Shown here: one piece after another, positions 25,686 through 34,200 of the stretch | How the letters are laid out: the number at the start of each line of letters is the position of its first letter | Position numbering within the stretch: the first letter of the stretch is position 1 | NCBI GenBank assembly: GCA_944319815.1 | Contig: CALUEX010000001.1 | Span: forward strand, 62,001 to 126,000 | Length of the DNA: 64,000 nt | Source: an uncultured Prevotella sp. | GTDB taxonomy: Bacteria > Bacteroidota > Bacteroidia > Bacteroidales > Bacteroidaceae | Reading direction: 5' to 3' | Translations under genes and position numbers: made by a program | The notes under the pieces: model-generated | The model's database searches: none | What the model was told of the DNA's origin: nothing | The model's input: only the letters and a program-made list of their open reading frames with translations

Positions 25686-27143
25686 TCACTTTTTAGCCCG
25701 TTTGTTGTAAAGCGTGCGCAGCGAGAGCGCGAGGCTGGCGGCCACGGCCACGCCCCCGGCGCCGATGCGCAGCATGAAGCTGTCGGCACAGGTGGCAAGG
25801 TAGGCCACGATGCCGATTGGCACGTGCACGGCGGCACACGCCAACACCTGCCGCGACGGCCTGTATCCGTAGCGGATGCCGGCGTAGACGAGGATTATGG
25901 CGAGGTCGAGGACGTTGGATATTACTATGGCGAAGCCCGCGCCCACCAAGCCCCAGTGGCTGAAGCACAGCATGATGGCCACGACGAGCCCCACGGCCGA
26001 CGCTCCCTCGGTGACGACGTAGGCCCGCGAGTGGCCCTTGGCCAGCGTGATGTAGGTTACGGGTATCATCACGGCCCGCACGTACATGGACATCACGGCC
26101 GCCTGGGCCATGCCCACCACGGGCACGAACTTGCCGCTATAGAGCAGCGGCACGAGCAACGGCAGGGCCAGCATCATGGCCGTGAGCATGGGCGAGAGGA
26201 TGAGCAGCGACACCTCGATTTGCCTGTTGGCCACGAGGGCCACGGCGGCGTTGTCGTGGTTGACGGCCGACAGCCGCGGGAAATAGTCGGTCTCCATGGC
26301 CGTGAACACCATGCCCGCGTAAGTCACCGTGAGCATATAGCCCGCGTTGTACAGTCCCACGGTGTCAAGCCCGGCCGTGGCGTTGAGGAACGAGCGCACC
26401 ACCATCTCGGCCCCGCTGCCGAAGATGCCCGACAGGATGAACGCCACGCCCAGCCTGACCATGCTCGTGCCCGCGCCCAGCGCGCCCCATGCGCCGCCGA
26501 GCCGCAGGGGGTAGAACCTGTACGAATAGCGCAGCGTAAGGGCGGCGTTGGCCACGGCGGCGAGCAGCAGCACGAGTATGATGCCGGAGGCGCGGAATTT
26601 CCAGTATACGGGCACGGCTATGGCAAGCGTCGCGAACACCATCCATACCTGCGACTGGGCCAGCTCGCGCAGCCGCCTGCCTCCCTTCAGTATGGCCGTC
26701 TCGCCGCTGGTGACGGCGGTGAGGGCCACCACGGGGGCGAGGCACATCACCTCGAGGGTGTGGGCGTCGCCGTCGAACACGTATGTGCTGATGGCCGGCG
26801 CGGCCGCCACGCACACCGCCACGCCCAGCAGGGCGGCCACCAAGCTCCAGGCGCGCACGGTCTTGACGTACTCGCCTATGCGCCGCTCGTTGCCGCTGTC
26901 GAATATTTCGGAGATGTGCCTTATCGCGCTGAACGATATGCCGAAGCTCGTGGCCTGCGACACGAAGCTGACTATGGTGTTGAAGAGCGACGCCAGGCCC
27001 ATGCCGGCAGGGCCGAGGAGCAGGGCGACGGCCTTTGTGCGCACAAGGCCTACGAGGATGTTAAGCACTTGCACGCCGCCGAAGATGCCCGTGTATTTAA
27101 GCACGTGGCCGTAGCTGTTGTCGGCTTTGTTGTCGTTTTTCAC
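25686..27143 (-). CDS. Polysaccharide flippase (Wzx/MATE-type)
   Basis: A 485-residue protein with about 12-14 membrane helices, beginning VKNDNKADNSYGHVLKYTGIF and GGVQVLNILVGLVRTKAVALLLGPAGMGLASLFNT, a typical start of the Bacteroidetes O-antigen/lipopolysaccharide flippase family. It would translocate lipid-linked oligosaccharide across the inner membrane. I prefer the GTG at 27143: the ATG at 27203 lies in a dispersed repeat whose translation (MRSNDRFGYN) is not part of the family. First gene of the minus-strand envelope cluster; no convincing promoter box was found. Confidence 0.88.
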   Translation of the reverse strand: MKNDNKADNSYGHVLKYTGIFGGVQVLNILVGLVRTKAVALLLGPAGMGLASLFNTIVSFVSQATSFGISFSAIRHISEIFDSGNERRIGEYVKTVRAWSLVAALLGVAVCVAAAPAISTYVFDGDAHTLEVMCLAPVVALTAVTSGETAILKGGRRLRELAQSQVWMVFATLAIAVPVYWKFRASGIILVLLLAAVANAALTLRYSYRFYPLRLGGAWGALGAGTSMVRLGVAFILSGIFGSGAEMVVRSFLNATAGLDTVGLYNAGYMLTVTYAGMVFTAMETDYFPRLSAVNHDNAAVALVANRQIEVSLLILSPMLTAMMLALPLLVPLLYSGKFVPVVGMAQAAVMSMYVRAVMIPVTYITLAKGHSRAYVVTEGASAVGLVVAIMLCFSHWGLVGAGFAIVISNVLDLAIILVYAGIRYGYRPSRQVLACAAVHVPIGIVAYLATCADSFMLRIGAGGVAVAASLALSLRTLYNKRAKK

Positions 27144-27485
27144 TAATATTAATAACGGTAGTTCGCGCAAAATATTATACCCAAATCGGTCATTAGACCG
27201 CAATACGCCAAGGCTCTAAGGTTATACGCTGCCGCACGTCCGTAGTAACCGCCTGGCGTCCAGTGCGTTGCGAAAGGCCGCCTTTCGTGCCGCGAAAGGT
27301 GCCCTATTGCACCGCCGTTCATGCCCTTTCGCGACGCAAGAGGTGGCGGATTGCATTTTCGTACAAATCCTGTGGTTTTGCCTTTGTTCTCCGTTCGTCC
27401 ACGCACGGTTAGCCCCATGCATACACGTGGTGGCGACAACGGCGGGGGACTAACGCCGTTTTATCGGTTTTTCGCCTTGAAAAGT
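27144..27485. other. Intergenic region with repeat debris
   Basis: No gene is supported. It contains the 27-base CCCAAATCGG element (27179-27205) and diverged family-2 units between 27262 and 27352 (GCGAAAGGCCGCCTTTCGTG, CCGCGAAAGGTGCCC). Confidence 0.6.
27179..27205 (+). repeat. CCCAAATCGG element, solo copy
   Basis: Twenty-seven bases beginning ACCCAAATCGGTCATTAGAC are an exact reverse complement of 5983-6009, some 21 kb away. Confidence 0.85.
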
Positions 27486-27486
27486 T

Positions 27487-27517
27487 TTTTTAGTCGGGGA
27501 ATAATGCGTATCTTTGT
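27487..27517 (+). promoter_or_regulatory. Histidine kinase promoter
   Basis: TTTT (27487-27490), a 19-base spacer and TATCTTTG (27510-27517). Confidence 0.6.
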
Positions 27518-27611
27518 AATTGTAGAAGATAAGCCGCACCCTGCAATGCCCAAGTAAAAACTGGCGTTGCGCTCGCGGCAAGCGATGTATCTGGGAATAT
27601 TAACCGAAAAA

Positions 27612-29396
27612 ATGAATACCATGAAGCTACGTAATGTCTTGTTGATTGTCATGGCGTCGGCGGTGCAGCTTGCAGCCTTCGCCGCCGAAGGGCTTGGCGA
27701 CCTGCGCCAAAAGGCCGACGCGCTGCACGCCGAGGGAAAGAACGACTCGGCCCTCGTGGTGGCTGCCGAGGCCCTGCGCTTGGCGCAAGGCGAGGCCGAC
27801 ACGACGGCCATAGTGGGCATAAACTCGTCGATGGGCGTCTACCTGCGCACGCAGGGCAAGCTCGACGAGGCCCTCAAGCGGTATGGCGAGGCCATGAGGC
27901 TGTGCACCACGGAGGCCTTCAAGCGCAACGCCGACGAGGAGGCACGGCAGGAGGCCGCCGTGCTCTATCTTAACCTCGCCACGCTGCACGTGGATATGCA
28001 GCACAAGAAGGAGGCCGCGTATTATGCCCGGCTGTCGGCCGACTGGGGCGCGAAGTGCGCCGACAAGGGGCTGAAGGCGCAACTGTTCGCCCAGGACGGG
28101 CTGATATTCATGATGTGCGGCGACAACGCCGGGGCAGGGCGGATGCTTTCAGAGGCCTACGGCTTGGCCATGGACTTGGGGCAGGCCCAGGCCGCGCTTA
28201 GCTCGGCGGCGTACATGGTGGCCGTGGCCGACCGCACGGGCGACCGTGAGGCCGAGGCCATGTGGCGCGCCAGGTGCGGGCAGCTCGAGGGCAAGGTGAA
28301 GGACACGATGTCGCTCGTGGCCTATTACCAAATTCTGTGCAGCGTGGAGATGAACCACGGCCGTTGGCAAGCCTCGCTCGCGCTGTTCGACAAAATCTTG
28401 TCGCTTGACGGCGTTGAGGGTATGCCCTTCGTGGTCTACGACTGCTATAACAATATGCACGAGGCATGGGCGCACCTCGGCGAGTGGCGCAAGGCATACG
28501 ACTGCCTGGGCAAGGCCGTGGAGCTGAAGGACAGCCTGTTCGAGAAAGACAAGGCCGAGAGCCTGCGCGACTTGACCGTGAAGTACCAAGTCAAGGAGAA
28601 GGAGCTGGCCCTTGCCCGCAGCGAGGCGAAGCTCCTGCGCACGCGTATGTACATGGCCGTGGCCGCCCTCGTGGTGCTCGTCTGCGCCGTGCTCGTGTCG
28701 CTCTACGTCTATTCGCAGCGGCGCAAGGCAAGGGAGCGCGAGGCCGAGTTCGCCAGGTTGAAGGCCGACACCGACCGCCGCCTGACCCAACGCTACATCG
28801 ATGGACTGGAGGCCGAGCGCGAACGGCTGGCCAAGGAGCTGCACGACGGCGTATGCAACGACCTTTACACCGTGGAGCTGTTGATGGAGAGGCCCGTGAC
28901 CGGCGTTGAGGACGGTGAAGACGGGATGCCTTCGGCCAAGGACTTGGTAAGCTCGTGCCGCGAGCAAGTGCGCCGTGTGTCGCACGAGCTGATGCCGCCC
29001 GAGTTCAGCTATGCCGACGTAGGCATGGTGCTTGCCGACTATGTGGAGCGCGTGGGCGGAGCCTCGGGGTGCAGCGTGTCGTTCGCCTCGGTGCCCGGCG
29101 ATGCCGACTGGACCGGCGTGCCCGACGGCGTGGCCCTCGAGATGTACCGCATAACGCAGGAAGCCGTGGCCAACGCCGTGAAGCATTCAGGCGCAAGCCA
29201 CGTTGACGTGACGCTAAGTCGCGACGGCGACGCCATAACCCTGACCATAACCGACGACGGCGAGCCGGGCAAGTCGCGCGGCGGAGGAATAGGGCGGCGC
29301 ACGATGCGCCAGCGTGCCGAAGCCGTAGGCGGCAGTCTGGCGGTGGAACGCAAGGACGGGAAGACCGTTGTACAATTCATAATTCATAATTCATAA
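27612..29396 (+). CDS. Sensor histidine kinase with TPR sensor domain (HisKA_3 type)
   Basis: A 594-residue sensor. Signal peptide MNTMKLRNVLLIVMASAVQL, then a periplasmic helical-repeat (TPR-like) region to about residue 340, one membrane helix (MYMAVAALVVLVCAVLVSLYVYS), and a cytoplasmic kinase. The phosphorylated histidine is in ERLAKELHDGVCNDLYTVELL, the NarX/DesK-like dimerisation motif. The ATP-binding domain shows QEAVANAVKHSGASHVD (N box) and DDGEPGKSRGGGIGRRTMRQRAEAVGGSL (G boxes). The partner is the LuxR-type regulator at 29569. The last codons (FIIHNS) are translated from an ATTCATAATTCATAATTC repeat. The ligand is unknown. A second ATG at 27621 is possible. Confidence 0.9.
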   Translation: MNTMKLRNVLLIVMASAVQLAAFAAEGLGDLRQKADALHAEGKNDSALVVAAEALRLAQGEADTTAIVGINSSMGVYLRTQGKLDEALKRYGEAMRLCTTEAFKRNADEEARQEAAVLYLNLATLHVDMQHKKEAAYYARLSADWGAKCADKGLKAQLFAQDGLIFMMCGDNAGAGRMLSEAYGLAMDLGQAQAALSSAAYMVAVADRTGDREAEAMWRARCGQLEGKVKDTMSLVAYYQILCSVEMNHGRWQASLALFDKILSLDGVEGMPFVVYDCYNNMHEAWAHLGEWRKAYDCLGKAVELKDSLFEKDKAESLRDLTVKYQVKEKELALARSEAKLLRTRMYMAVAALVVLVCAVLVSLYVYSQRRKAREREAEFARLKADTDRRLTQRYIDGLEAERERLAKELHDGVCNDLYTVELLMERPVTGVEDGEDGMPSAKDLVSSCREQVRRVSHELMPPEFSYADVGMVLADYVERVGGASGCSVSFASVPGDADWTGVPDGVALEMYRITQEAVANAVKHSGASHVDVTLSRDGDAITLTITDDGEPGKSRGGGIGRRTMRQRAEAVGGSLAVERKDGKTVVQFIIHNS

Positions 29397-29512
29397 TTCA
29401 CAATTCATAATTCATAATTCATAATTGGGTTGCTTGCGTATTATATAAAAATAAGCTGAAAAGTATGCCACCCACCCAATTATGAATTATGAATTGTGCA
29501 TTATGAATTAAT
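29376..29512. repeat. AATTCATAATTCAT tandem repeat, partly inverted
   Basis: Seven or more AATTCATAATTCATAATTCA units run through the kinase stop codon (29376-29425); the inverse form AATTATGAATTATGAATTG lies at 29478-29512. The two halves can pair and may attenuate transcription between kinase and regulator. Confidence 0.75.
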
Positions 29513-29533
29513 AAAAACCACGGATTTCCGTTA

Positions 29534-29563
29534 TTGCTATTATGAACGTATGGTTTAATTTTG
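29534..29563 (+). promoter_or_regulatory. Response regulator promoter, nearly leaderless
   Basis: TTGC (29534-29537), an 18-base spacer and TAATTTTG (29556-29563). The ATG at 29569 is six bases beyond the box, the same geometry as at 8348. It excludes the upstream ATG at 29542. Confidence 0.65.
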
Positions 29564-29568
29564 CCCCG

Positions 29569-30234
29569 ATGAACGAGGCACAGAAATACATATTGCAAGA
29601 CCTGTCGCTTGCAGTAGTTGACGACCATGCGTTGATACTTGAGGGTTTCAAGAGCCTGATGCAGGGCTGCGGGGTCAGTAACGTAGAGACATTCATCCGC
29701 TCGGCCGACCTTATAAACATCCTGCCGTGCAGGCGTTTCGACGTTTACATCATCGACATCGGTATGCCCGACATCGACGGCTTCGAGCTTATCGACGCAA
29801 TACGCTCGACGCACGCCGGCGCGCGCATCATCGTCAACACCATACACGAGGAAATATGGCTGCTGAGGAGGATGCTCGACAAGGGCGTGAACGCCATAAT
29901 ATTCAAGTCAACCGACTTCATGCAGATGGTTGACGCCATAACGGCCGTAGTCAACGGCGAGCAGTATTTCTGTCCGGGCCTCAAGAAGAAACTCGCAAAC
30001 TGCAAGTTGCACATAGAGCACCCGTCAGGGCGCGAAATAGAAATACTCAAGGCCTTGGCCGGCGGGCATACGTCGAAAGAGATTGCCGCGATGCTGTTCA
30101 TATCGGAGAATACTGTGGAGACACACCGCAAAAGACTGTTCACGAAGCTCGGCGCACGTAACATGGCCGAACTGATGGTCAAGGCCGTGGCGCGAGGATA
30201 CATCAACGCCTCTGAAATTATCGGCGACAAGTGA
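29569..30234 (+). CDS. LuxR/NarL-type response regulator
   Basis: A 221-residue two-domain regulator. Receiver domain: acidic pair Asp18-Asp19 (AVVDDHALI), phosphoacceptor Asp63 (YIIDIGMPDIDG), and the conserved Lys in IIFKSTD. Output domain: LuxR helix-turn-helix SGREIEILKALAGGHTSKEIAAMLFISENTVETHRKRLF, which binds DNA as a dimer. It is the probable partner of the adjacent HisKA_3 kinase. It has its own promoter, so it can be expressed apart from the kinase. Targets are unknown. Confidence 0.95.
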   Translation: MNEAQKYILQDLSLAVVDDHALILEGFKSLMQGCGVSNVETFIRSADLINILPCRRFDVYIIDIGMPDIDGFELIDAIRSTHAGARIIVNTIHEEIWLLRRMLDKGVNAIIFKSTDFMQMVDAITAVVNGEQYFCPGLKKKLANCKLHIEHPSGREIEILKALAGGHTSKEIAAMLFISENTVETHRKRLFTKLGARNMAELMVKAVARGYINASEIIGDK

Positions 30235-30540
30235 CTTGTCGTAATATGAGCGTGGGTCAGGCGTAAGAAGCCCGCCTAAGCCCTAATGACTGGTTGGTTT
30301 TAATCGATGGGCATGGGACGCTCGGCCAGAGCGTCCCATGCCCGTGGATGGCAACAAGGCTGAGGGCGATGCCGCGCTTTATCGGCTTTTACGTGACGAA
30401 ACCTTGGATTTCCTCTATCTTGCCTTATCAAATTCACATTATTTATATTATAGGCCTGGCAGGGTGAACGTGCCAAGCCGTGAAAGCCTGCTGAAGCCCG
30501 TGAACGGCAGGTGTGGCTAATATTAAAAATATGTGAAATA
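30235..30540. other. Intergenic region with a diverged MITE-like element
   Basis: No gene is supported. At 30308-30345 lies GGGCATGGGACGCTCGG and its complement (collapsed palindrome), followed by GTGGATGGCAACAAGGCTGA and GCTTTATCGGC, which match the flank of the long repeats at 38.7 and 48.7 kb. Confidence 0.65.
30308..30400 (+). repeat. Diverged copy of the MITE-like GGGACGCTC element
   Basis: A perfect palindrome (GGGCATGGGACGCTCGG and its complement) plus about 55 bases similar to 38882-38940, including GGATGGCAACAAGGCTGA. Confidence 0.7.
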
Positions 30541-30572
30541 TTGTAGTATTAGAAAAGTTTAGCTTAAATTTG
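30541..30572 (+). promoter_or_regulatory. Promoter of the GH3-family gene
   Basis: TTGT (30541-30544), a 20-base spacer and TAAATTTG (30565-30572), about 27 bases before the ATG. Confidence 0.7.
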
Positions 30573-30598
30573 CACGGTCAACATCTTATTTTGGGAAG

Positions 30599-32122
30599 AT
30601 GAGCATTACAAGCATAGCAAGAAATTTCTTCGTCCCGAGGCAGAGAGAGCTTGAGCGTTATGCCACCGACGGCGGCGCCATACAGGCCGAAGTGCTGAAA
30701 TACCTCTTGGCGAATGCAAAAGATACAGAATACGGACGGCGCCACATTTTCGGCAACATATCGTCATACGACGGCTTCACTGCCAATGTGCCGCTCAACA
30801 CATACGAGGACCTGAAAGACTACATCGACCGTATGCGGCACGGGGAGGCCGACGTGCTGTGGCCTGGAACCGTGAAATGGTATGCCAAGTCGTCAGGGAC
30901 TACCAACGACAAGAGCAAGTTCATACCCATCAGCCGTGAAGGCTTGAGGCACATCCACTACCAGGGAGGCAAGGACGCCGTGGCCATATACCTCGGCAAC
31001 AACCCCGAGAGCCGGCTGTTCGACGGCAAGAGCCTTATCCTCGGAGGAAGCCACTCGCCAAACTATAACGTGCACGACAGTCTTGTGGGCGACCTTAGCG
31101 CAATCCTGATAGAGAACATCAACCCCCTGGTCAACCTCGTGCGCGTGCCGAAGAAGCAGACGGCCCTGCTGAGCGACTTTGAGGTGAAACGCGACCGCAT
31201 AGCGCGGGAGACCATGACGAAGAACGTCACCAACCTGAGCGGCGTGCCCTCGTGGATGCTCTCGGTGCTGACCCGCGTCATGGAGCTTACGGGCAAGGCC
31301 CACCTTGAGGAGGTGTGGCCCAATCTTGAGGTGTTCTTCCACGGCGGCGTGGCCTTCACGCCTTACCGTGAGCAATACCGGCAGCTCATCACCTCGCCGA
31401 GGATGCACTACATGGAAACTTACAACGCCAGCGAGGGCTTCTTCGGCTTGCAGAGCAATCCTGCCGACCCGTCGATGCTGCTCATGCTTGACTACGGCGT
31501 TTACTACGAGTTCATACCGATGGACGAGTTCGGCAAGGAGCATCCCACGGTGCTCCCGCTCGAGGGCGTAAGTACCGGCGTCAACTATGCCATGGTGATT
31601 TCAACGTCGTGCGGACTGTGGCGTTACGTCATAGGCGACACGGTGAGGTTTACTTCCGTCAACCCTTACAAGTTCGTCATCACGGGGCGCACAAAGAGCT
31701 TCATCAACGCTTTCGGCGAGGAACTCATCGTTGACAACGCCGAGCAAGGCCTTGCCGAGGCTTGCCGTAAGACGGGGGCGGAGGTGAGCGAGTACACGGC
31801 GGCGCCCGTGTTCATGGACGGCGACGCCAAGTGCCGCCACCAGTGGCTCATAGAGTTTGCCAAGGAGCCTGACGACTTGGGCGCCTTTGCCTCCTTGCTC
31901 GACAAGAAATTGCAGGAAATCAACAGTGACTACGAGGCCAAGCGCTACAAGGACATCACACTGCAGCACCTCGAAATAGTGAAAGCGCGCCAGGGCCTGT
32001 TCAACGACTGGCTGAAGTCGAAAGGCAAGCTGGGCGGACAGCACAAGGTGCCTCGACTGAACAACAACCGCGACATAATGGAGCAGCTGCTGAGGCTGAA
32101 CACCGATAACAATGATAATTGA
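30599..32122 (+). CDS. GH3-family acyl-adenylating enzyme
   Basis: A 507-residue member of the GH3 group of the adenylate-forming (ANL) superfamily, best known in plants for joining amino acids to jasmonate or auxin. The nucleotide motifs are visible: SSGTTNDKSKFIPIS (phosphate loop), METYNASEGFFG (YxxSEG), and LWRYVIGDTVRF followed by the hinge region ITGRTKSFINAFGEEL. Bacteroidetes homologues have no established substrate that I know of. It has its own promoter. Its end overlaps an open frame of the next gene, whose preferred start is 89 bases downstream, so the genes are likely co-transcribed. Confidence 0.93.
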   Translation: MSITSIARNFFVPRQRELERYATDGGAIQAEVLKYLLANAKDTEYGRRHIFGNISSYDGFTANVPLNTYEDLKDYIDRMRHGEADVLWPGTVKWYAKSSGTTNDKSKFIPISREGLRHIHYQGGKDAVAIYLGNNPESRLFDGKSLILGGSHSPNYNVHDSLVGDLSAILIENINPLVNLVRVPKKQTALLSDFEVKRDRIARETMTKNVTNLSGVPSWMLSVLTRVMELTGKAHLEEVWPNLEVFFHGGVAFTPYREQYRQLITSPRMHYMETYNASEGFFGLQSNPADPSMLLMLDYGVYYEFIPMDEFGKEHPTVLPLEGVSTGVNYAMVISTSCGLWRYVIGDTVRFTSVNPYKFVITGRTKSFINAFGEELIVDNAEQGLAEACRKTGAEVSEYTAAPVFMDGDAKCRHQWLIEFAKEPDDLGAFASLLDKKLQEINSDYEAKRYKDITLQHLEIVKARQGLFNDWLKSKGKLGGQHKVPRLNNNRDIMEQLLRLNTDNNDN

Positions 32123-32137
32123 CAGTATCAAGACACT

Positions 32138-32210
32138 GTATAAGGCCTATTTGCCCCATAGGCCCTATAGGGCCGATAGGCCTGGTAAGTCCAATAGGCC
32201 CAACAACAAT
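32138..32210 (+). repeat. TAGGCCCTATAGGGCCGATA word repeat
   Basis: Degenerate ATAGGCC/GGCCTATT words fill the gap between the GH3 stop and the preferred start of the lipoprotein. When translated they give an Arg-Pro-Tyr-rich stretch that is not a credible N-terminus. Confidence 0.6.
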
Positions 32211-34130
32211 ATGCTGTGGCTGCTCGCCGTGGCTTGCTTGGCCGTGGTGTCGTGCGCCAAGATGGGGCAGCCGGACGGCGGATGGTACGACGAGACGCCG
32301 CCGCGCATCGTCCGCACGACGCCGCAAGACAAGGGCGTGAACGTCTCAAACCGCAAAATCAGCATATACTTTGACGAATACATACAGGTGGACAACCCGA
32401 CGGAGAAGGTCGTAATATCGCCGCCGCAAATCGAGCAGGCCGAAATCAAGGCCGCCGGCAAGAAAATAGAGGTGGAGCTGAAAGACTCGTTGAAGCCCAA
32501 CACCACGTACACGGTTGACTTCTCCGACGCAATCAGCGACAACAACGAGGGCAACCCGCTGGGCAACTATACCTACTCATTCTCGACGGGAGACCACATC
32601 GACACGCTCGAAGTGTCCGGTTATGTGCTCAATGCGCAGGACCTCGAGCCCATCAAGGGCATACTCGTAGGCCTGTATTCAGACCTCAGTGACACCATCT
32701 TCACCAAGCAACCTATGCTGAGAGTGTCGCGTACAGACAGTAGGGGAAAGTTCATCATAAAGGGAATTGCCCCCGGCGACTACCGTATCTATGCCTTGCA
32801 GGATGCCGACAATAACTATGTGTTCAACCAAAAAAGCGAGCAAATCGCCTTCAATCACGACACGATAACGCCTACTTTCAGGCCCGACATTCGCCAGGAC
32901 ACGCTCTGGCGCGACTCGCTGCACATCGACTCCATAGCCCGCGTGCCTTACACCCACTTCCTGCCTGACGACATCACGCTGCGTGCTTTCACCGAAGTGC
33001 AGACCGACCGCTACCTAATCAAGAGCGAGCGTGCCGAGCCCGACCACTTCACGTTGTTCTTCAGTTATGGAGACAGCCTGATGCCGCAAGTCCGCGGACT
33101 TAACTTCAACTCTGAAGATGCTTTCATTACCGAGGTGTCGGAGAAGCGGGACACCATAACCTACTGGCTCAAGGACACCATGCTCGTGAACCAAGACACG
33201 CTAAGGGTGGAGCTGAAATATATGGCGACGGACACGCTGGGTGTGCTCAGGCTGCAAACAGACACTACCGATATGCTGGCCAAGGTGCCTTACGAGAAGC
33301 GTATGAAGCAGAAGGCCGACCGGTACGAGGAGTGGAAGAAGAAACAGGACAGGGCGAAGAAGCGCGGCAGGGAGTATGAGACGACGTTCCCCGTCGAGTT
33401 GCTTGAGCCTAAATACCATGCCTCGTCGGAGCCAGACCCCGACCAGAATGTCACAATAGAGATGCCGTCGCCGTTGTTGCGGGCCGACACTTCGTGCATA
33501 CACCTTTATTCGAAGCATGACACGCTGTGGTATCGTTCGCCGTTTGTGTTCCGTCCCAAGCCGGGGCGTAACCGCACTTATGAAATCCTCGGCGAGTGGC
33601 GGCCGGGCGTGGAGTACAGTCTCGAAATCGACACTCTTGCCTTCACGGATATTTACGGAAAGTCCACCGCACCGTTCAAGCAGGGCTTCAAGGTCAAGGG
33701 CGAGGACTCTTACGCCTCGTTGTTGCTCGACATTACCGGAATGGCCGACACCACATTGGTGGTGCAGTTGCTCAATTCGTCAGACGAACCGGTGAAGGAA
33801 ACCTCGACGGACAACGGCACGGCGGAGTTCTTCTACATCAAGCCGGGCACTTACTATGTGCGTATGTTCATAGACTCTAACCGCAACGGCGAGTGGGACA
33901 CCGGCGACTATGCCGCCGACAGGCAAGCCGAGACGACGTATTACTATCCGGAAAAGATAGAATGCAAGGCCAAATGGGACTTGACGCTTACGTGGAACCC
34001 CACGGGGCGCAGCCTTTATTTGCAGAAACCTTTGGAGATAACCAAGCAGAAACCGGAGAAGGAGAAAACCATAAAGCGGCGCAACCAAGAGCGTGCCAGC
34101 AACATGGGGATAGCCTATCCGGGTGATTGA
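32211..34130 (+). CDS. Lipoprotein with N-terminal Ig-like (Big_5) domain
   Basis: A 639-residue predicted outer lipoprotein. MLWLLAVACLAVVSCAKMGQ is a signal with lipobox VVSC. The first domain, WYDETPPRIVRTTPQDKGVN through FSDAISDNNEGNPLGNYTYSF, is a Big_5/Ig-like fold common at the N-terminus of Bacteroidetes surface proteins. A carboxypeptidase-regulatory-like segment follows (VSGYVLNAQDLEPIKGILVG and GKFIIKGIAPGDYRIYALQD), and a similar one near the end (IKPGTYYVRMFIDSNRNGEWD). The tail is very basic. Function is unknown; envelope scaffolding is a guess. The ATG at 32112 would add 33 repeat-derived residues and was rejected. Confidence 0.85.
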   Translation: MLWLLAVACLAVVSCAKMGQPDGGWYDETPPRIVRTTPQDKGVNVSNRKISIYFDEYIQVDNPTEKVVISPPQIEQAEIKAAGKKIEVELKDSLKPNTTYTVDFSDAISDNNEGNPLGNYTYSFSTGDHIDTLEVSGYVLNAQDLEPIKGILVGLYSDLSDTIFTKQPMLRVSRTDSRGKFIIKGIAPGDYRIYALQDADNNYVFNQKSEQIAFNHDTITPTFRPDIRQDTLWRDSLHIDSIARVPYTHFLPDDITLRAFTEVQTDRYLIKSERAEPDHFTLFFSYGDSLMPQVRGLNFNSEDAFITEVSEKRDTITYWLKDTMLVNQDTLRVELKYMATDTLGVLRLQTDTTDMLAKVPYEKRMKQKADRYEEWKKKQDRAKKRGREYETTFPVELLEPKYHASSEPDPDQNVTIEMPSPLLRADTSCIHLYSKHDTLWYRSPFVFRPKPGRNRTYEILGEWRPGVEYSLEIDTLAFTDIYGKSTAPFKQGFKVKGEDSYASLLLDITGMADTTLVVQLLNSSDEPVKETSTDNGTAEFFYIKPGTYYVRMFIDSNRNGEWDTGDYAADRQAETTYYYPEKIECKAKWDLTLTWNPTGRSLYLQKPLEITKQKPEKEKTIKRRNQERASNMGIAYPGD

Positions 34131-34200
34131 TTATGAACGGCAGGGGTGTTCACGGATAAGCCTATTAATCTATAAATTCCCTCAAAAAACGGATACGCTT

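Noticed and set aside
25614-27146. 510-codon open frame antisense to the flippase
   Set aside because: Shadow of a clear membrane transporter; the translation is strongly His/Arg/Gly-biased.
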